Shown: positions 38,540-44,642 of the stretch, piece after piece
How the letters are laid out: each line of letters starts with the position of its first letter
How positions within the stretch are numbered: position 1 is the stretch's first letter
Assembly: GCA_026874595.1 (NCBI GenBank)
Contig: CM049310.1
Coordinates: 30,009,558-30,073,557 of the forward strand
Direction: 5' to 3'
DNA length: 64,000 nucleotides
Source of the DNA: Sipunculus nudus
Lineage: Eukaryota > Annelida > Sipuncula > Golfingiida > Sipunculidae
Notes under the pieces: generated by a model
Database searches by the model: none
The model's input: only the letters and a program-made list of their open reading frames with translations
Told to the model about the DNA's origin: nothing
Program-made: the position numbers and the translations under genes

Positions 38540-41419
38540 TATTATTATTATTATTTGAATATTATTGATAATTGCCTGGTAATAAAAATTAGATAAATAA
38601 GCATTATTGAATATACATTTATATCAAGGATCTGCATCATTTAAGTTACAGGCCCACTTCTTACACTGGAAAGTCATCAATTTCACACCTGCAATCCCAC
38701 ATATTACACCTGTTTGTCATAGGAATATAATCAAATAACTCTATATGCTTCACTTCCGATTCATCAAGGCATCAGCATTGTACATGGACTCCACCCAGTG
38801 AAATTAGGGTTTTCTGTATGGAATTAAATGCCACTTCCACAAATAAGTTAGTTGCAGTCCCACTTCTGACACCAAGTTATTTATTCATTTATTTTTGCTG
38901 TGCTTTAAAATCATTTTTTGTCAACTCTGTCATGTTAATTTTTATCCTGCAACAGACTACATTACTGACTTCCAATACCAAACTATCATAACTGGTCTGT
39001 TCACATACTTTTACCATAGCCTGATATATTACAATCCTACTTCTAACACCAATTTATCATCACATTTTATTTTCATCCTTTGTTATTCACCACTTTATAT
39101 GTGATATATTAGGAAGGTTGATGTGCAAGTAAGAGATGAATCGTCACTTTAGATATATTCTAGCTTTATGTTATTATTTGTGCTTCAGGACTTTACAGTA
39201 TCAGGTCTTGGATGTGGATACCATGGTTGAAACAGATTCAGCACCAAGGACAACAGATGACATAAAATTTCCCCGGGTGAGCCTGGATCTTATGAATGAT
39301 CCAGACATCAGGAACATCTACCAGCAATCATACAGCATGGAGGATCTAACAGCGCTAGACGAAAAGGAGGACACTGATGAGGCATTGGTAACTGGCAGAG
39401 TTATTTGTTTCATAAGGTTCAACCAAACCAGCTTTAAAGGGAATTTCATATCCTTTTGCACATCTGTAAACCATCCCACTCTGTCAGTCAAATACTCTGT
39501 TATTCATAACCAATTAAAATGACTATTTTATAGGTTCCAACTTCAGTCTCACTGTTTGTTTTTATGCTCACTTATTTTCGCTCACTTGACACGGAATTGA
39601 AACAACATAATGCAAATAAATGTTAAATACCATCTCTTTCACAGTATCTGATGCAAAAATTCAAAAGTCATATCACTGGTTCGTATACAATACATACGAA
39701 ATGTTTGTAAACGTAGCAGTCAGAGCGATCATGAGGAGGTTAACACAGTTTATACCATACACGTTTTCTCTTTCGTACTTTTTGTGCAATTTCTCAGCGG
39801 TGTATTAGAAAGATTTTTCCCATATAAAAACTATCACTAAATTAGTACACCTTACAGCCAAAAGAGGGCAGCACCGGGTTGGAATAGCCTTGTTATGTGA
39901 CTGCACCTATTACATTCTATGTAGGGTGATGCATCTATTTCCGTGATAAGGTTGAGGCCAGCTAGTAAAACACAAAGACCATGACCACAGAAACGAGACT
40001 GAGATTACGACAAAGACCATGGGATCCAAGACCGAGGGATGTGAGACAGAGACATTGAGACGACATATTTACCAACCTGTCACATACACCTATATCTTCC
40101 ATGCTGTATGGTGTTAGAAGTTAGCAGCCTGCATATCTGACAGCACAGTATGTTTGTATGTTTTCACCAAGTGCACTGAGGCAGAATGTTGATTAATGCT
40201 GTTTTGTCTTGTTTTTCAGATATCTACAACTTCAAGTGGGTCTAGTCTGACGGGGAGTGCAGATCTTATAAGCATAGACCAATCTTTTGTGGCTGGAAAA
40301 CCATCTGTATCAGGGGCATTAGACACCACCGCCCCCACACCACCACCAAGGCTGAAGAAATTAAGCGCAAATATACCACACTCTCTCTCTGAGCAGTCTC
40401 TGCAGAGTTCCTCATCAGCGTCAGGTTCTGAAGACCCAGCCGCCGTACCCCAGATAATCAACCAATCATTTCTAGTTGGGGCCAGTGACAGTGCAGCGAC
40501 CAAACCATCAAATTCACAAGCAGTAAGGCCCTCCCCTACCCCACGGACTAGTCTCAACAAACCAGATCTGTTAATTAACCTTGGGGCTGCCACCAACCCT
40601 GATGATGTCATATTTGACCCCTTATTGGCAGGGAGTGGAGCTATAGGTGATACTAGCTATGGATCCAATTCTGGTGCCTCAGACTTGCAGTCTCCAAAAT
40701 CACGACAGCCTGTGATGCGTAAGCCAGCAGTTCGTAACGGTGCAAACAGACCTAGTGTAGCTCAGCGTAACTCACAGATAATAGCCACTGATGCTCAGTC
40801 AATCAGGGATGCTAGATCAAATTTTATCTCAACTGGTGGTGCTCGACCCCCTGTACTAGATCCATTTGATCCGTTGGTATCAGTGGAGGCACAGGTGAAC
40901 CAGATGACACCATCCCCCACCAAGGAACAGATAGCAGTGTCCTCTGCTGGTGATGAAGACAACTTGTTGAAGGAGTGGAACTTAAACTTTGAAAAGTTGA
41001 AAGTTGATCCTGGTTCACCGCGACCGTTTAGTGTTCCACAAGGGACTTTACCTAATGGTACTAGGAACTCAGGGTACCCAATGGGATCCCCCATGCACAG
41101 ACCTGTATCTCGTGCTGCAGCCCATCAGATGTCTTCACCTTATGCATATCAGCCTCGTTTTCAGTCACCACTAGCCAATCAGCATGCAGCAGGTCTTCCT
41201 GCCACTAGTGCAATGACTCCTCAAAGGTCCCCTACTAACCAAGCCCCATCCATTCAAGTTAACCTTACTATACCTTCAAAGCCAATCAACAGAGTTGGTT
41301 CAGCACCAGCTTTTATCTCCAGTCACCAGGGAGCCAGCAAAAACACATCTAATATAGATCTGTTAAGCGAGTTGGACCCATTAGCCAACAAGAACAAGCA
41401 GTCTTTTGGGAAAAGCTGA
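2685..41419 (+). CDS. DENND1: DENND1 (connecdenn) family Rab35 exchange factor, 3' part of a spliced gene
   Basis: Nineteen exons join with consistent phase: 2685-2728, 4129-4178, 4730-4837, 5180-5345, 5870-5923, 6563-6624, 7431-7529, 7829-7879, 8998-9043, 9505-9606, 10033-10144, 10885-11141, 13852-13920, 20512-20577, 20972-21058, 21687-21731, 28618-28676, 39189-39387, 40220-41419. They give 957 residues and a TGA stop. The order matches vertebrate DENND1: a uDENN part (FTFVLTD, LPWYSIFYK), cDENN (LPSIPENRNLTEYY, ERRILITSRKLS, PMPYIIGIH), dDENN (about 10033-11141), a basic/acidic linker, then a long disordered tail with SH3-ligand and DPF/DPL motifs. Known family role: DENN module as GEF for Rab35, tail binding AP-2, clathrin and SH3 proteins at coated pits. 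The start codon and first exon or exons lie left of the window. Whether it is the sole invertebrate DENND1 or a 1A/1B/1C-like paralogue cannot be decided here. Confidence 0.93.
2950..3170. repeat. decayed short-period repeat in DENND1 intron
   Basis: A loosely repeated phrase of roughly 28 bases (gacaaaat-cc-aggacataaagtccacagg) recurs about six times with strong divergence. The rest of 2729-4128 shows nothing I can name. Confidence 0.35.
4129..4178 (+). CDS. DENND1: DENND1 exon, uDENN
   Basis: Acceptor ttcttcag, donor gttggt. It reads EVLKSIPKFAFPCIYE plus two bases, matching the family segment EVLxxLxKFCFPFY. Phase 0 in, phase 2 out, agreeing with the exon at 4730. Confidence 0.88.
4730..4837 (+). 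CDS. DENND1: DENND1 exon, uDENN core
   Basis: Acceptor ttttacag, donor gtatgt. It encodes SAVDHFTFVLTDIEGKHKFG and continues with a segment ending CLCII. The FTFVLTDI..K..FGFCR core is diagnostic for DENND1. Confidence 0.93.
5053..5203 (+). repeat. 51-52 bp tandem triplication across a splice acceptor
   Basis: Three copies of atgt-ctgtgatcttttta followed by ctgtttg...gtacagtatttt, with ctgtttg starting at 5077, 5129 and 5180. The last copy contains the real acceptor and exon start. Copy 2 has cag before ctgtttg, copy 1 has cat. Confidence 0.85.
5180..5345 (+). CDS. DENND1: DENND1 exon, uDENN end
   Basis: Acceptor taattgcag, donor gtcagt. It reads CLPWYSIFYKYLNMLAEI and on to SPDFNE. The first bases of this exon and its acceptor form the last copy of a tandem triplication beginning near 5053. 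The second copy also carries an AG, 51 bases upstream and in frame, so an alternative start of this exon at 5129 is possible. Confidence 0.93.
5870..5923 (+). CDS. DENND1: DENND1 exon, uDENN-cDENN linker
   Basis: Acceptor ctactttag, donor gtgagt. It encodes exactly 18 codons, KFSAVVPDPEKLPSIPEN. LPSIPEN is identical to the vertebrate protein. Confidence 0.93.
6121..6243. repeat. 39-bp tandem repeat in DENND1 intron
   Basis: Three copies of tagaaagtcctgtcat-ataatgtggtcctcttctgg start at 6121, 6160 and 6199; a fourth partial copy starts at 6236. Confidence 0.75.
6563..6624 (+). CDS. DENND1: DENND1 exon, cDENN start
   Basis: Acceptor tttatttacag, donor gtaagt. It reads RNLTEYYNAVDANNMMTIFA; RNLTEY..AVD.NNM is conserved with human DENND1A. 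Confidence 0.94.
7431..7529 (+). CDS. DENND1: DENND1 exon, cDENN core
   Basis: Acceptor atttttacag, donor gtacgt. It encodes SMLHERRILITSRKLSRLTA and then AELIYPMYW, the best conserved DENN-domain segment (ERRILI..SKLS.LTAC). It ends after TG of the TGG codon; the next exon supplies G. Confidence 0.95.
7829..7879 (+). CDS. DENND1: DENND1 exon, cDENN
   Basis: Acceptor cttttcag, donor gtaagt. It reads QHLFIPVLPTHLVDYC, almost identical to human QHVYIPVLPPHLLDYC. Confidence 0.95.
8998..9043 (+). CDS. DENND1: DENND1 exon, cDENN
   Basis: Acceptor gtttcag, donor gtaatt. It reads SAPMPYIIGIHVSIMQ, matching human CAPMPYLIGIHLSLME. Confidence 0.95.
9505..9606 (+). CDS. DENND1: DENND1 exon, end of cDENN
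   Basis: Acceptor tttgctag, donor gtgagg. It has 34 codons beginning KIKRTELGDAVILDADDN and ending ENIPSDV, matching the VVILNVDTN...LPNDV segment of human DENND1A. Phase 0 at both ends. Confidence 0.93.
9822..10003. repeat. minisatellite just upstream of the dDENN exon
   Basis: About seven copies of agcagacatta(acatcaaatatcat) spaced 24-32 bases, ending about 30 bases before the exon at 10033. The branch-point region of this intron lies beside or inside the array. Confidence 0.8.
10033..10144 (+). CDS. DENND1: DENND1 exon, dDENN start
   Basis: The acceptor atatcacag was preferred over ctttag at 10006 because only it keeps phase 0. It yields MSTLKRRLRGHQTERIRS and then GEGVSKAFLTAICHLIG, aligning with human ISSLKNRLKK...GDGVARAFLKAQAAFFG. 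Donor gtttgt. Confidence 0.9.
10681..10826 (+). mobile_element. degenerate 3' end of a family-2 HINE-like element
   Basis: aggtctctcttacccata-actccaagct matches the aggtctctgttacccatatccttcgagct phrase of the 33826-36896 element. The end cagccaagcaccATGACCCATGGGTCAc matches that element's right end and hairpin. It lies within the intron 10145-10884. Confidence 0.6.
10885..11141 (+). CDS. DENND1: DENND1 exon, dDENN
   Basis: Acceptor tgtttttag, donor gtcagt. It encodes GYYREGLKLREGEKMVFD and continues through PFLEEMVQLQIFEQFVNDRL, LNSG and YHMK. The human counterparts are SYRNALKI, QFLQNATQLQLFKQFIDGRL and LNSG. Confidence 0.94.
11571..12713. mobile_element. HINE-like element, family 1 copy 1
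   Basis: Left end GTATCCGCCAAAA (11571-11583) recurs inverted as TTTTGGCGGATAC at 12668-12680, inside the right end. It is followed by hairpin TAGTCGCTTGTCGACTA (12684-12700) and the terminus CCCGTATTCTAGT. The core is an array of roughly 120-150-bp units with GGTGGCGCCACC palindromes. No protein is encoded. The layout is that of Helentron-associated non-autonomous elements. Confidence 0.8.
12731..12772 (+). mobile_element. relic of a family-2 right end
   Basis: aactgagtgtcacaacgcat followed by gggtcacttg resembles the family-2 terminus (cagctgagcgtcatgaccca then tgggtcacttg). It abuts the family-1 element, which may have inserted into an older family-2 element. The remaining 12773-13851 is intron with nothing I can name. 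Confidence 0.45.
13852..13920 (+). CDS. DENND1: DENND1 linker exon, basic helix
   Basis: Acceptor acttattacag, donor gtgaga, 23 codons, phase 0 at both ends. KQTRNLKKVGREGRDRLAEL is a basic amphipathic-looking stretch at the place of the VRKGSGAILNTVKTK region of human DENND1A. It could be skipped without changing the frame. Confidence 0.85.
14579..19382 (+). mobile_element. HINE-like element, family 2 copy A (long, decayed)
   Basis: The left end is TTTTT then AGCTCAGCTGACT with its hairpin partner GTCATCTGAGCTA (14601-14613), followed by (CCGT)n. The right end has cAGCTGAGCgtcgtgacccat and aggtcccttgttata (19350-19384). The core has alternating A and B units of about 680-690 bp at 14690, 15370, 16875 and 17570, interrupted by 16135-16875. 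It fills most of the intron 13921-20511. No transposase frame is seen. Confidence 0.6.
16135..16875. other. AT-rich insert between A/B repeat units
   Basis: Sequence between the two A-B pairs that matches neither unit type. It follows a C-run (about 16112-16126). I see no coding signal; it may be a separate insertion or non-repeated element core. Confidence 0.4.
19532..19589. repeat. (TG)n(TA)n microsatellite
   Basis: A run of TG passing directly into a run of about 20 TA dinucleotides. Confidence 0.97.
19722..20372. repeat. minisatellite with 3-based period, open in several frames
   Basis: A repeated phrase gactcggcttcagccttggc-ttggatggtggt with period close to 33 and related variants. Because the period is a multiple of three it is open in frames on both strands (DSASALALDDG-type on +, KAEAES-type on -). 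It ends about 140 bases before the exon at 20512. I see no splice sites that would make it coding, so I treat it as a repeat. Confidence 0.8.
20512..20577 (+). CDS. DENND1: DENND1 linker exon, basic helix
   Basis: Acceptor gccttcctcag, donor gtgaga, 22 codons, phase 0 at both ends. It reads VKDRSKKVAREFKSKIDD and ends SFKK, resembling the lysine-rich KFAKDHAKMGIKEVKNRLK segment of vertebrate DENND1A. Confidence 0.85.
20972..21058 (+). CDS. DENND1: DENND1 linker exon, acidic then basic
   Basis: Acceptor tctgaacag, donor gtaggt, 29 codons, phase 0 at both ends. It opens with six glutamates (EEEEEEASGKKTNLEHRK) and ends KTITSAAVKSQR, in the position of RRPITVHFGQ of human DENND1A. Confidence 0.83.
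21687..21731 (+). CDS. DENND1: DENND1 small cassette-like exon
   Basis: Acceptor tttgttcag, donor gtgagc, 15 codons KKKKPRRRTPLSHTR, phase 0 at both ends. The strongly basic peptide has no clear counterpart in the human protein, so it may be an optional exon. Confidence 0.68.
21732..24180. other. DENND1 intron, no named element
   Basis: AT-rich intron with a T-run at 23309-23327. The overlapping frames at 22455-22935 have no recognisable homology. Nothing else supported. Confidence 0.4.
24187..24828 (+). mobile_element. unclassified element with tandem core
   Basis: It opens with cctctctcaacaaagttgca and a (cCGTC)n stretch. It contains three units of about 145-160 bp starting near 24285, 24452 and 24599 (tcaattttaagccaaa...cacacatgga). 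It closes with ccgccttgtggtggccttgt. The overall build resembles the HINE-like elements, but I could not identify a matching inverted end pair. Confidence 0.5.
24829..28617. other. DENND1 intron, mostly featureless
   Basis: AT-rich; a G-run at about 25856-25867 and a possible microexon at 25277-25300. A short coding-like frame at 28100-28200 does not fit any splice phase. Nothing else supported. Confidence 0.4.
25277..25300 (+). CDS. DENND1: possible DENND1 24-nt microexon
   Basis: Acceptor attttatacag and donor gtatgt enclose 24 bases encoding DTTDGAEQ, phase 0 at both ends and so compatible with the flanking exons. The support is splice-site quality and phase only; a chance match in an intron of almost 7 kb is quite possible. 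Confidence 0.3.
28618..28676 (+). CDS. DENND1: DENND1 exon, proline/arginine-rich
   Basis: Acceptor tctttcag, donor gtgggc. It reads PPRPPPPNRRSGGQRTSYD plus two bases, matching the PPRPHVVKRP segment of human DENND1A. PPRPPPP is a potential SH3 ligand. Confidence 0.87.
28677..31235. other. first part of the largest DENND1 intron
   Basis: AT-rich, with a C-run at about 30498-30510. No exon, RNA gene or named repeat seen. Confidence 0.4.
31236..33695 (+). mobile_element. HINE-like element, family 3
   Basis: Left end TTTTTA then GCGAACCTGTG (31241-31251). Near the right end lies the inverted CATAGGTTCGC (33661-33671, 10 of 11), then AGGCCTGTAGGCCT (33675-33688) as hairpin, then TTGTTATA. The core carries GGTGGCGCCACC at about 31718 and three related units with GGTGGTGCCA at 33254, 33381 and 33492. 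The same right end occurs inverted at 60177-60211. No coding capacity is seen. Confidence 0.72.
32855..33092. repeat. minisatellite inside the family-3 element
   Basis: The phrase ggtcaagagttcactcagtg occurs three times exactly, with a further near copy, at variable spacing, along with two copies of tctatttatagctttggcag. Confidence 0.75.
33826..36896 (+). mobile_element. HINE-like element, family 2 copy B, with nested insertion
   Basis: Left end TTTTT then AGCTCAGCTGACTG (33831-33844); 33830-33842 can pair with GTCATCTGAGCTA (33848-33860). The right end has the perfect inverted copy CAGTCAGCTGAGC (36862-36874), then the 16-base palindrome ATGACCCATGGGTCAT (36878-36893). The core is five tandem units of 336-345 bp (phrase ggcacaaatcgtaacgactg at 33915, 34251, 34587, 34926, 35271). 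The fifth is split by the family-1 element at 35545-36715. Confidence 0.8.
35545..36715. mobile_element. HINE-like element, family 1 copy 2, nested
   Basis: GTATCCGCCAAAAC at 35545 is followed almost at once by GTTTTGCGGATAC, forming a 5' terminal hairpin. The right end has ttttggcagatac, a wobble-paired version of the family hairpin, and TATTCTAGT. The core has units with GGTGGCGCCACC at about 35860, 36008, 36141 and 36289. It interrupts a family-2 repeat unit between runs of T, which defines its ends. Confidence 0.85.
36897..39188. other. last part of the largest DENND1 intron
   Basis: AT-rich with an ATT microsatellite (38467-38556). A short acidic frame near 37868-37910 looks exon-like but its splice phase does not fit. 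Nothing else supported. Confidence 0.4.
38467..38556. repeat. (ATT)n microsatellite
   Basis: About 28 ATT trinucleotides with a few interruptions. Confidence 0.97.
39189..39387 (+). CDS. DENND1: DENND1 exon, tail
   Basis: Acceptor gtgcttcag, donor gtaact. The first base completes the codon left by the exon at 28618, choosing this AG over two nearby ones. It reads TLQYQVLDVDTMVETD and later YSMEDLTALDEKED, similar to the KSLEDLRAPKD segment of vertebrate DENND1A. It ends in phase 0. Confidence 0.88.
39388..40219 (+). other. last DENND1 intron
   Basis: No repeat or additional exon recognised between the last two coding exons. Confidence 0.5.
40220..41419 (+). CDS. DENND1: DENND1 terminal coding exon, disordered endocytic tail
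   Basis: After acceptor gtttttcag the frame stays open for 399 codons to TGA at 41417-41419. The sequence is rich in Ser, Pro, Asn and Gln and predicted disordered. It holds an SH3-type ligand (TPPPRLKK), AP-2/clathrin adaptor-type motifs (FDPLL, LDPFDPL, LLSELDPL) and the segment LLKEWNLNFEKL, which resembles the LRKQWETFE end of human DENND1A. Two short related segments, DQSFVAGK and NQSFLVGA, lie about 60 residues apart. These fit a coated-pit adaptor-binding tail; binding is inferred from motif type only. Confidence 0.93.
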   Translation: MSTTSSGSSLTGSADLISIDQSFVAGKPSVSGALDTTAPTPPPRLKKLSANIPHSLSEQSLQSSSSASGSEDPAAVPQIINQSFLVGASDSAATKPSNSQAVRPSPTPRTSLNKPDLLINLGAATNPDDVIFDPLLAGSGAIGDTSYGSNSGASDLQSPKSRQPVMRKPAVRNGANRPSVAQRNSQIIATDAQSIRDARSNFISTGGARPPVLDPFDPLVSVEAQVNQMTPSPTKEQIAVSSAGDEDNLLKEWNLNFEKLKVDPGSPRPFSVPQGTLPNGTRNSGYPMGSPMHRPVSRAAAHQMSSPYAYQPRFQSPLANQHAAGLPATSAMTPQRSPTNQAPSIQVNLTIPSKPINRVGSAPAFISSHQGASKNTSNIDLLSELDPLANKNKQSFGKS

Positions 41420-43226
41420 AAATCTGATCACATCATTGTTATCATTATAATTATTAGTCATGTTAGGCATTTATTAGGAAGGTGCAGGCCTAGTATAATC
41501 ATGTGCCAAATATATATAATTCGCTGCCTGATCATGTAGCAGCAGTGGTACAAGTTGTATTTGGGATAATAAATGAACTTATGTTTCTTCCATTATGGCA
41601 ATCATTTTCATATGAGACATACATGTATACAAAACCTGTGCATGGCATCACTTTATTTTAGGCTGACTTGCCCTCATTTCTGCACTAAAATTTTGTACCC
41701 CCTTCCAGTGAGAAGAATGACAGAAAAACATTATTTCAGCTACAAGATGCTATCCAGGGCTGTCACTTCATTAACCACAGTCAAAAAAGCTGGAACATAT
41801 TTTATAACCAAATTGTCAACACTGTTCTTTCATTGCAATTTATTTAACAGAAATATGTTTGTTATTTATTTATCACCAAGGGACACATCTTTGTGGAACA
41901 GAGTATTGTAATAATTTTCATGTAAAGGAACGGTAGAAATTGTTCTTTCATAAGCATGCTTTTACCTGATCACTGACCTCTCTTGATTGATTTGATAGAA
42001 ACAACACTTATAGGTAGGCGACATGCACTGTAGCTTGTTTATTGTGCACTGAACCTTTTTCATTTTATCTGACAAAATTGAACCTAAAATATAGTTTTAC
42101 TATATGTAAGAAAGTGGAAAAACAACTGTCACATTGATAAAATTAAAATTACATGAGAATTGCCCTGTGTATAATGCAATTACAGCTTTCAATTTCTCTT
42201 TAGCAAATTACTTTTAGTTCTTTAGTGTTTACCAAGGAAATATTTCAGTCACAGTTTCAGATGCATATGATAAGCAGTGGTCGTGGCTCAAATAATTATC
42301 CCCTACACTGCACCAAGGATAGGAGATATAGTGGTCAGGTCTGTGTGACTTTTCATGAATATGATTAGTGTCATTTCGTAATATGGCTATTTGTAATTGC
42401 ATGTATGAAATTATTGGAATTTGTTTTACCTGATAGAAATAATAGTAATAAAATTGCAGAATTCAGATACTAAGAGGCTTTGAAAGAAGTAAATAAGGGA
42501 CAAGTAAATCTATTTTATCAAGTTACTTATGAGAGGCACCAGATACTTCTTGTATGGATGTTACCCCCAGAGAAGTCTTTATGGTTAAAATAAGGCTGTA
42601 CTTCCATTACCATCCAGATTTGTTCTATTTTAGGAATTATTACCATTTGTGAAATGGTAACACAAATTGTATCATTTTAAGTTCTGTGAATGACTGACAT
42701 TGCATGTTGCCATGACAATCTCATATTTTTGCATGTTGCCATGACAGACGTGAATAAAATTCATATTCATGCTGCCATAACTACCATGAAGAAAAGCATG
42801 TTTGAGTGGTAGCCATAAATGGGGCATGTTGCTTGAGCCACAATTCAGTGAGACATGTTGCTATAGCTACCATTTAGAGAGACATATAACCATAGCAACA
42901 GTGGACAGCATTAGTGAGATATGTGCTTCTTACCAAATAAAATAGTATGTTGCCTTGACAGTTACAAAGATAGGATTTTAGGATGGTTACTAGATCTTCC
43001 AGTATGTTGCCAGGTAGTTATAAATATATGCAGTGTGATTGGTAATCTCCAGCCAAGCAGAATATTTTAGATGCAGCAAAGTTGATATGCAGTTTATTAT
43101 TATTATTAAAAAGCTTGAACCAGGGTAATAGATTTTATGTGCCATATCAGTGAGCTGAGATATACTGATCATTTTCTATCTGTAGTTCTTTGAACAGGGC
43201 AGAGTTAGCAATAGTTTTTCACTGTA
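41420..43226. other. DENND1 3' UTR and downstream sequence
   Basis: Probable 3' UTR start. 42690-42960 contains about seven diverged copies of a phrase like catgttgccatgacaa-c, a decayed minisatellite. No further gene seen. Confidence 0.45.
41568..41573 (+). promoter_or_regulatory. candidate poly(A) signal of DENND1
   Basis: AATAAA about 150 bases after the stop codon. Other AATAAA motifs occur at 45570 and at 46701, the latter in aataaaagttcaat, so longer 3' UTRs are equally possible. Confidence 0.35.
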
Positions 43227-44640
43227 CCGTAAAATCTCCACTTAAAACCGCACTTCCGATTAAGACCGCACCAAGACTTCGCCGAAATTCCAGGCGAGAC
43301 ACTGCGAGGGGCTCAAATACTAAGAACCCCCCTTTAAAACCGCACCAACTTTCGCTACGGAATGATTTGACAAAAGACACAATCAAGCTATCATCTAGAA
43401 ATGAACACGCGAAGGTTGCGACTTGGCCATTCTTGTCCACTTTAAAATTCCTTTGGCATTTTATTTAAACACATCATAACACTTTTTTGCAGGGTCACTC
43501 AAGCATGAAGTTTGTGAAGACGTAAGGGCCGGTGAACCACTGCCTGTTTATAAAATTTTATATTCCGTGCCATATTCTTGTTTGCTACTGATTTGTCATT
43601 ATATTTTGGAAAAAAATATTCTGCTGATCCATTTCAAGTCACTGTATATTTTAATTCTAAAAGTAATTAAAAAGTAAAATCTTAATTTTTGATGAAAATT
43701 CCATTTTCTGGAATTACTCAGAAGATTCAAATCATTTCCATACCGGTTACTTCGGTATTATCATAGTCACATCGTACGTTGACATCGCTCCATGTCACAT
43801 TTTGCTGCTGCGTTTGAAAACATCGCTGGGCAACTTAACTAAATATCAAAGTAACTGAAGTTACCTTGTCGAGATACGCACGTATATGAAACATGACGCT
43901 TGAAAACGAGTGATTTTAAGGTAAAATTAAATCGGCCAGTCGGGGTAAGCAAGTTTTTTTCCTGAAGAAAGTTGCCGTGTGGGGAGCCATTTTGTCAAGG
44001 CAGTGTTCGCGCAAGGCACGCTGGGACGAAATAGGTGGCTGTTCTGTTTACCACCCCACGCGTACAGCCGTACAAATATTCTTAGCAGAATACCGGGACG
44101 TTTCAGCACATGGAGGCACTCAAACTTGATTTTAAAACGATCGTCTGCCATTGTGCGACTCTTTACAATGTCAGCTTTATATTCATTTTACGTTTTAAAC
44201 AAATAATCATTGCTAAATAATGCCGCAAATGGGTTTAAAGTAGGCTTTTATTTCAATTTAGCTTGATCATGCCCAACGAAGTGGGCCGCTGTGTGTAACA
44301 GCAGGATTGTTGTAAACGTATTATTTGGTGACAATTACCAAGATTTTATAAAAAGTTATATATCACACGAAAACTAATCAGCAATATTTAATTTATAAAT
44401 AACAAGTAATCGTAAAAAATACATTTACACACGGCTCCCATGCATGCGAGACTGCTGCTAAGAACGGCCTTCGAAAGTTGCAATATTATCGCTCACTCGC
44501 CGGCCCAAACACGATGTCTGTCAGGAAGATATTCAGGAAACACTTCTAGTATAAACCGCACAGTGCTTTCAGGAAATCAACCTGATTTCAAGATTTTGAA
44601 TTTCTTGATTAAACCGCGGTTTTAAGTGGAGATTTTACGG
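43227..44640. mobile_element. 1.4-kb TIR DNA transposon, TA target site (pogo/Tigger-like ends)
   Basis: Perfect 25-bp terminal inverted repeats, 43227-43251 (CCGTAAAATCTCCACTTAAA and on) and 44616-44640, flanked by TA on both sides (43225-43226, 44641-44642). Terminal phrases such as CTCCACTTAAAACCGC and GATTAAGACCGC resemble Tc1/mariner-superfamily pogo/Tigger ends. The interior is richer in GC and CpG than its surroundings and has no transposase frame, so it is non-autonomous. Family assignment is inference; the TIRs are directly visible. Confidence 0.82.
44042..44151 (-). other. short coding-like first-exon candidate inside the transposon
   Basis: On the - strand an ATG at 44151 opens MADDRFKIKFECLHVLKR and continues PGILLRIFVRLYAWGG, followed by ggtaaac, a usable splice donor. 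It sits in a CpG-rich stretch that looks like a promoter/5' exon. I do not recognise the protein. It may be a captured host-gene fragment or chance. Confidence 0.25.
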
Positions 44641-44642
44641 TA

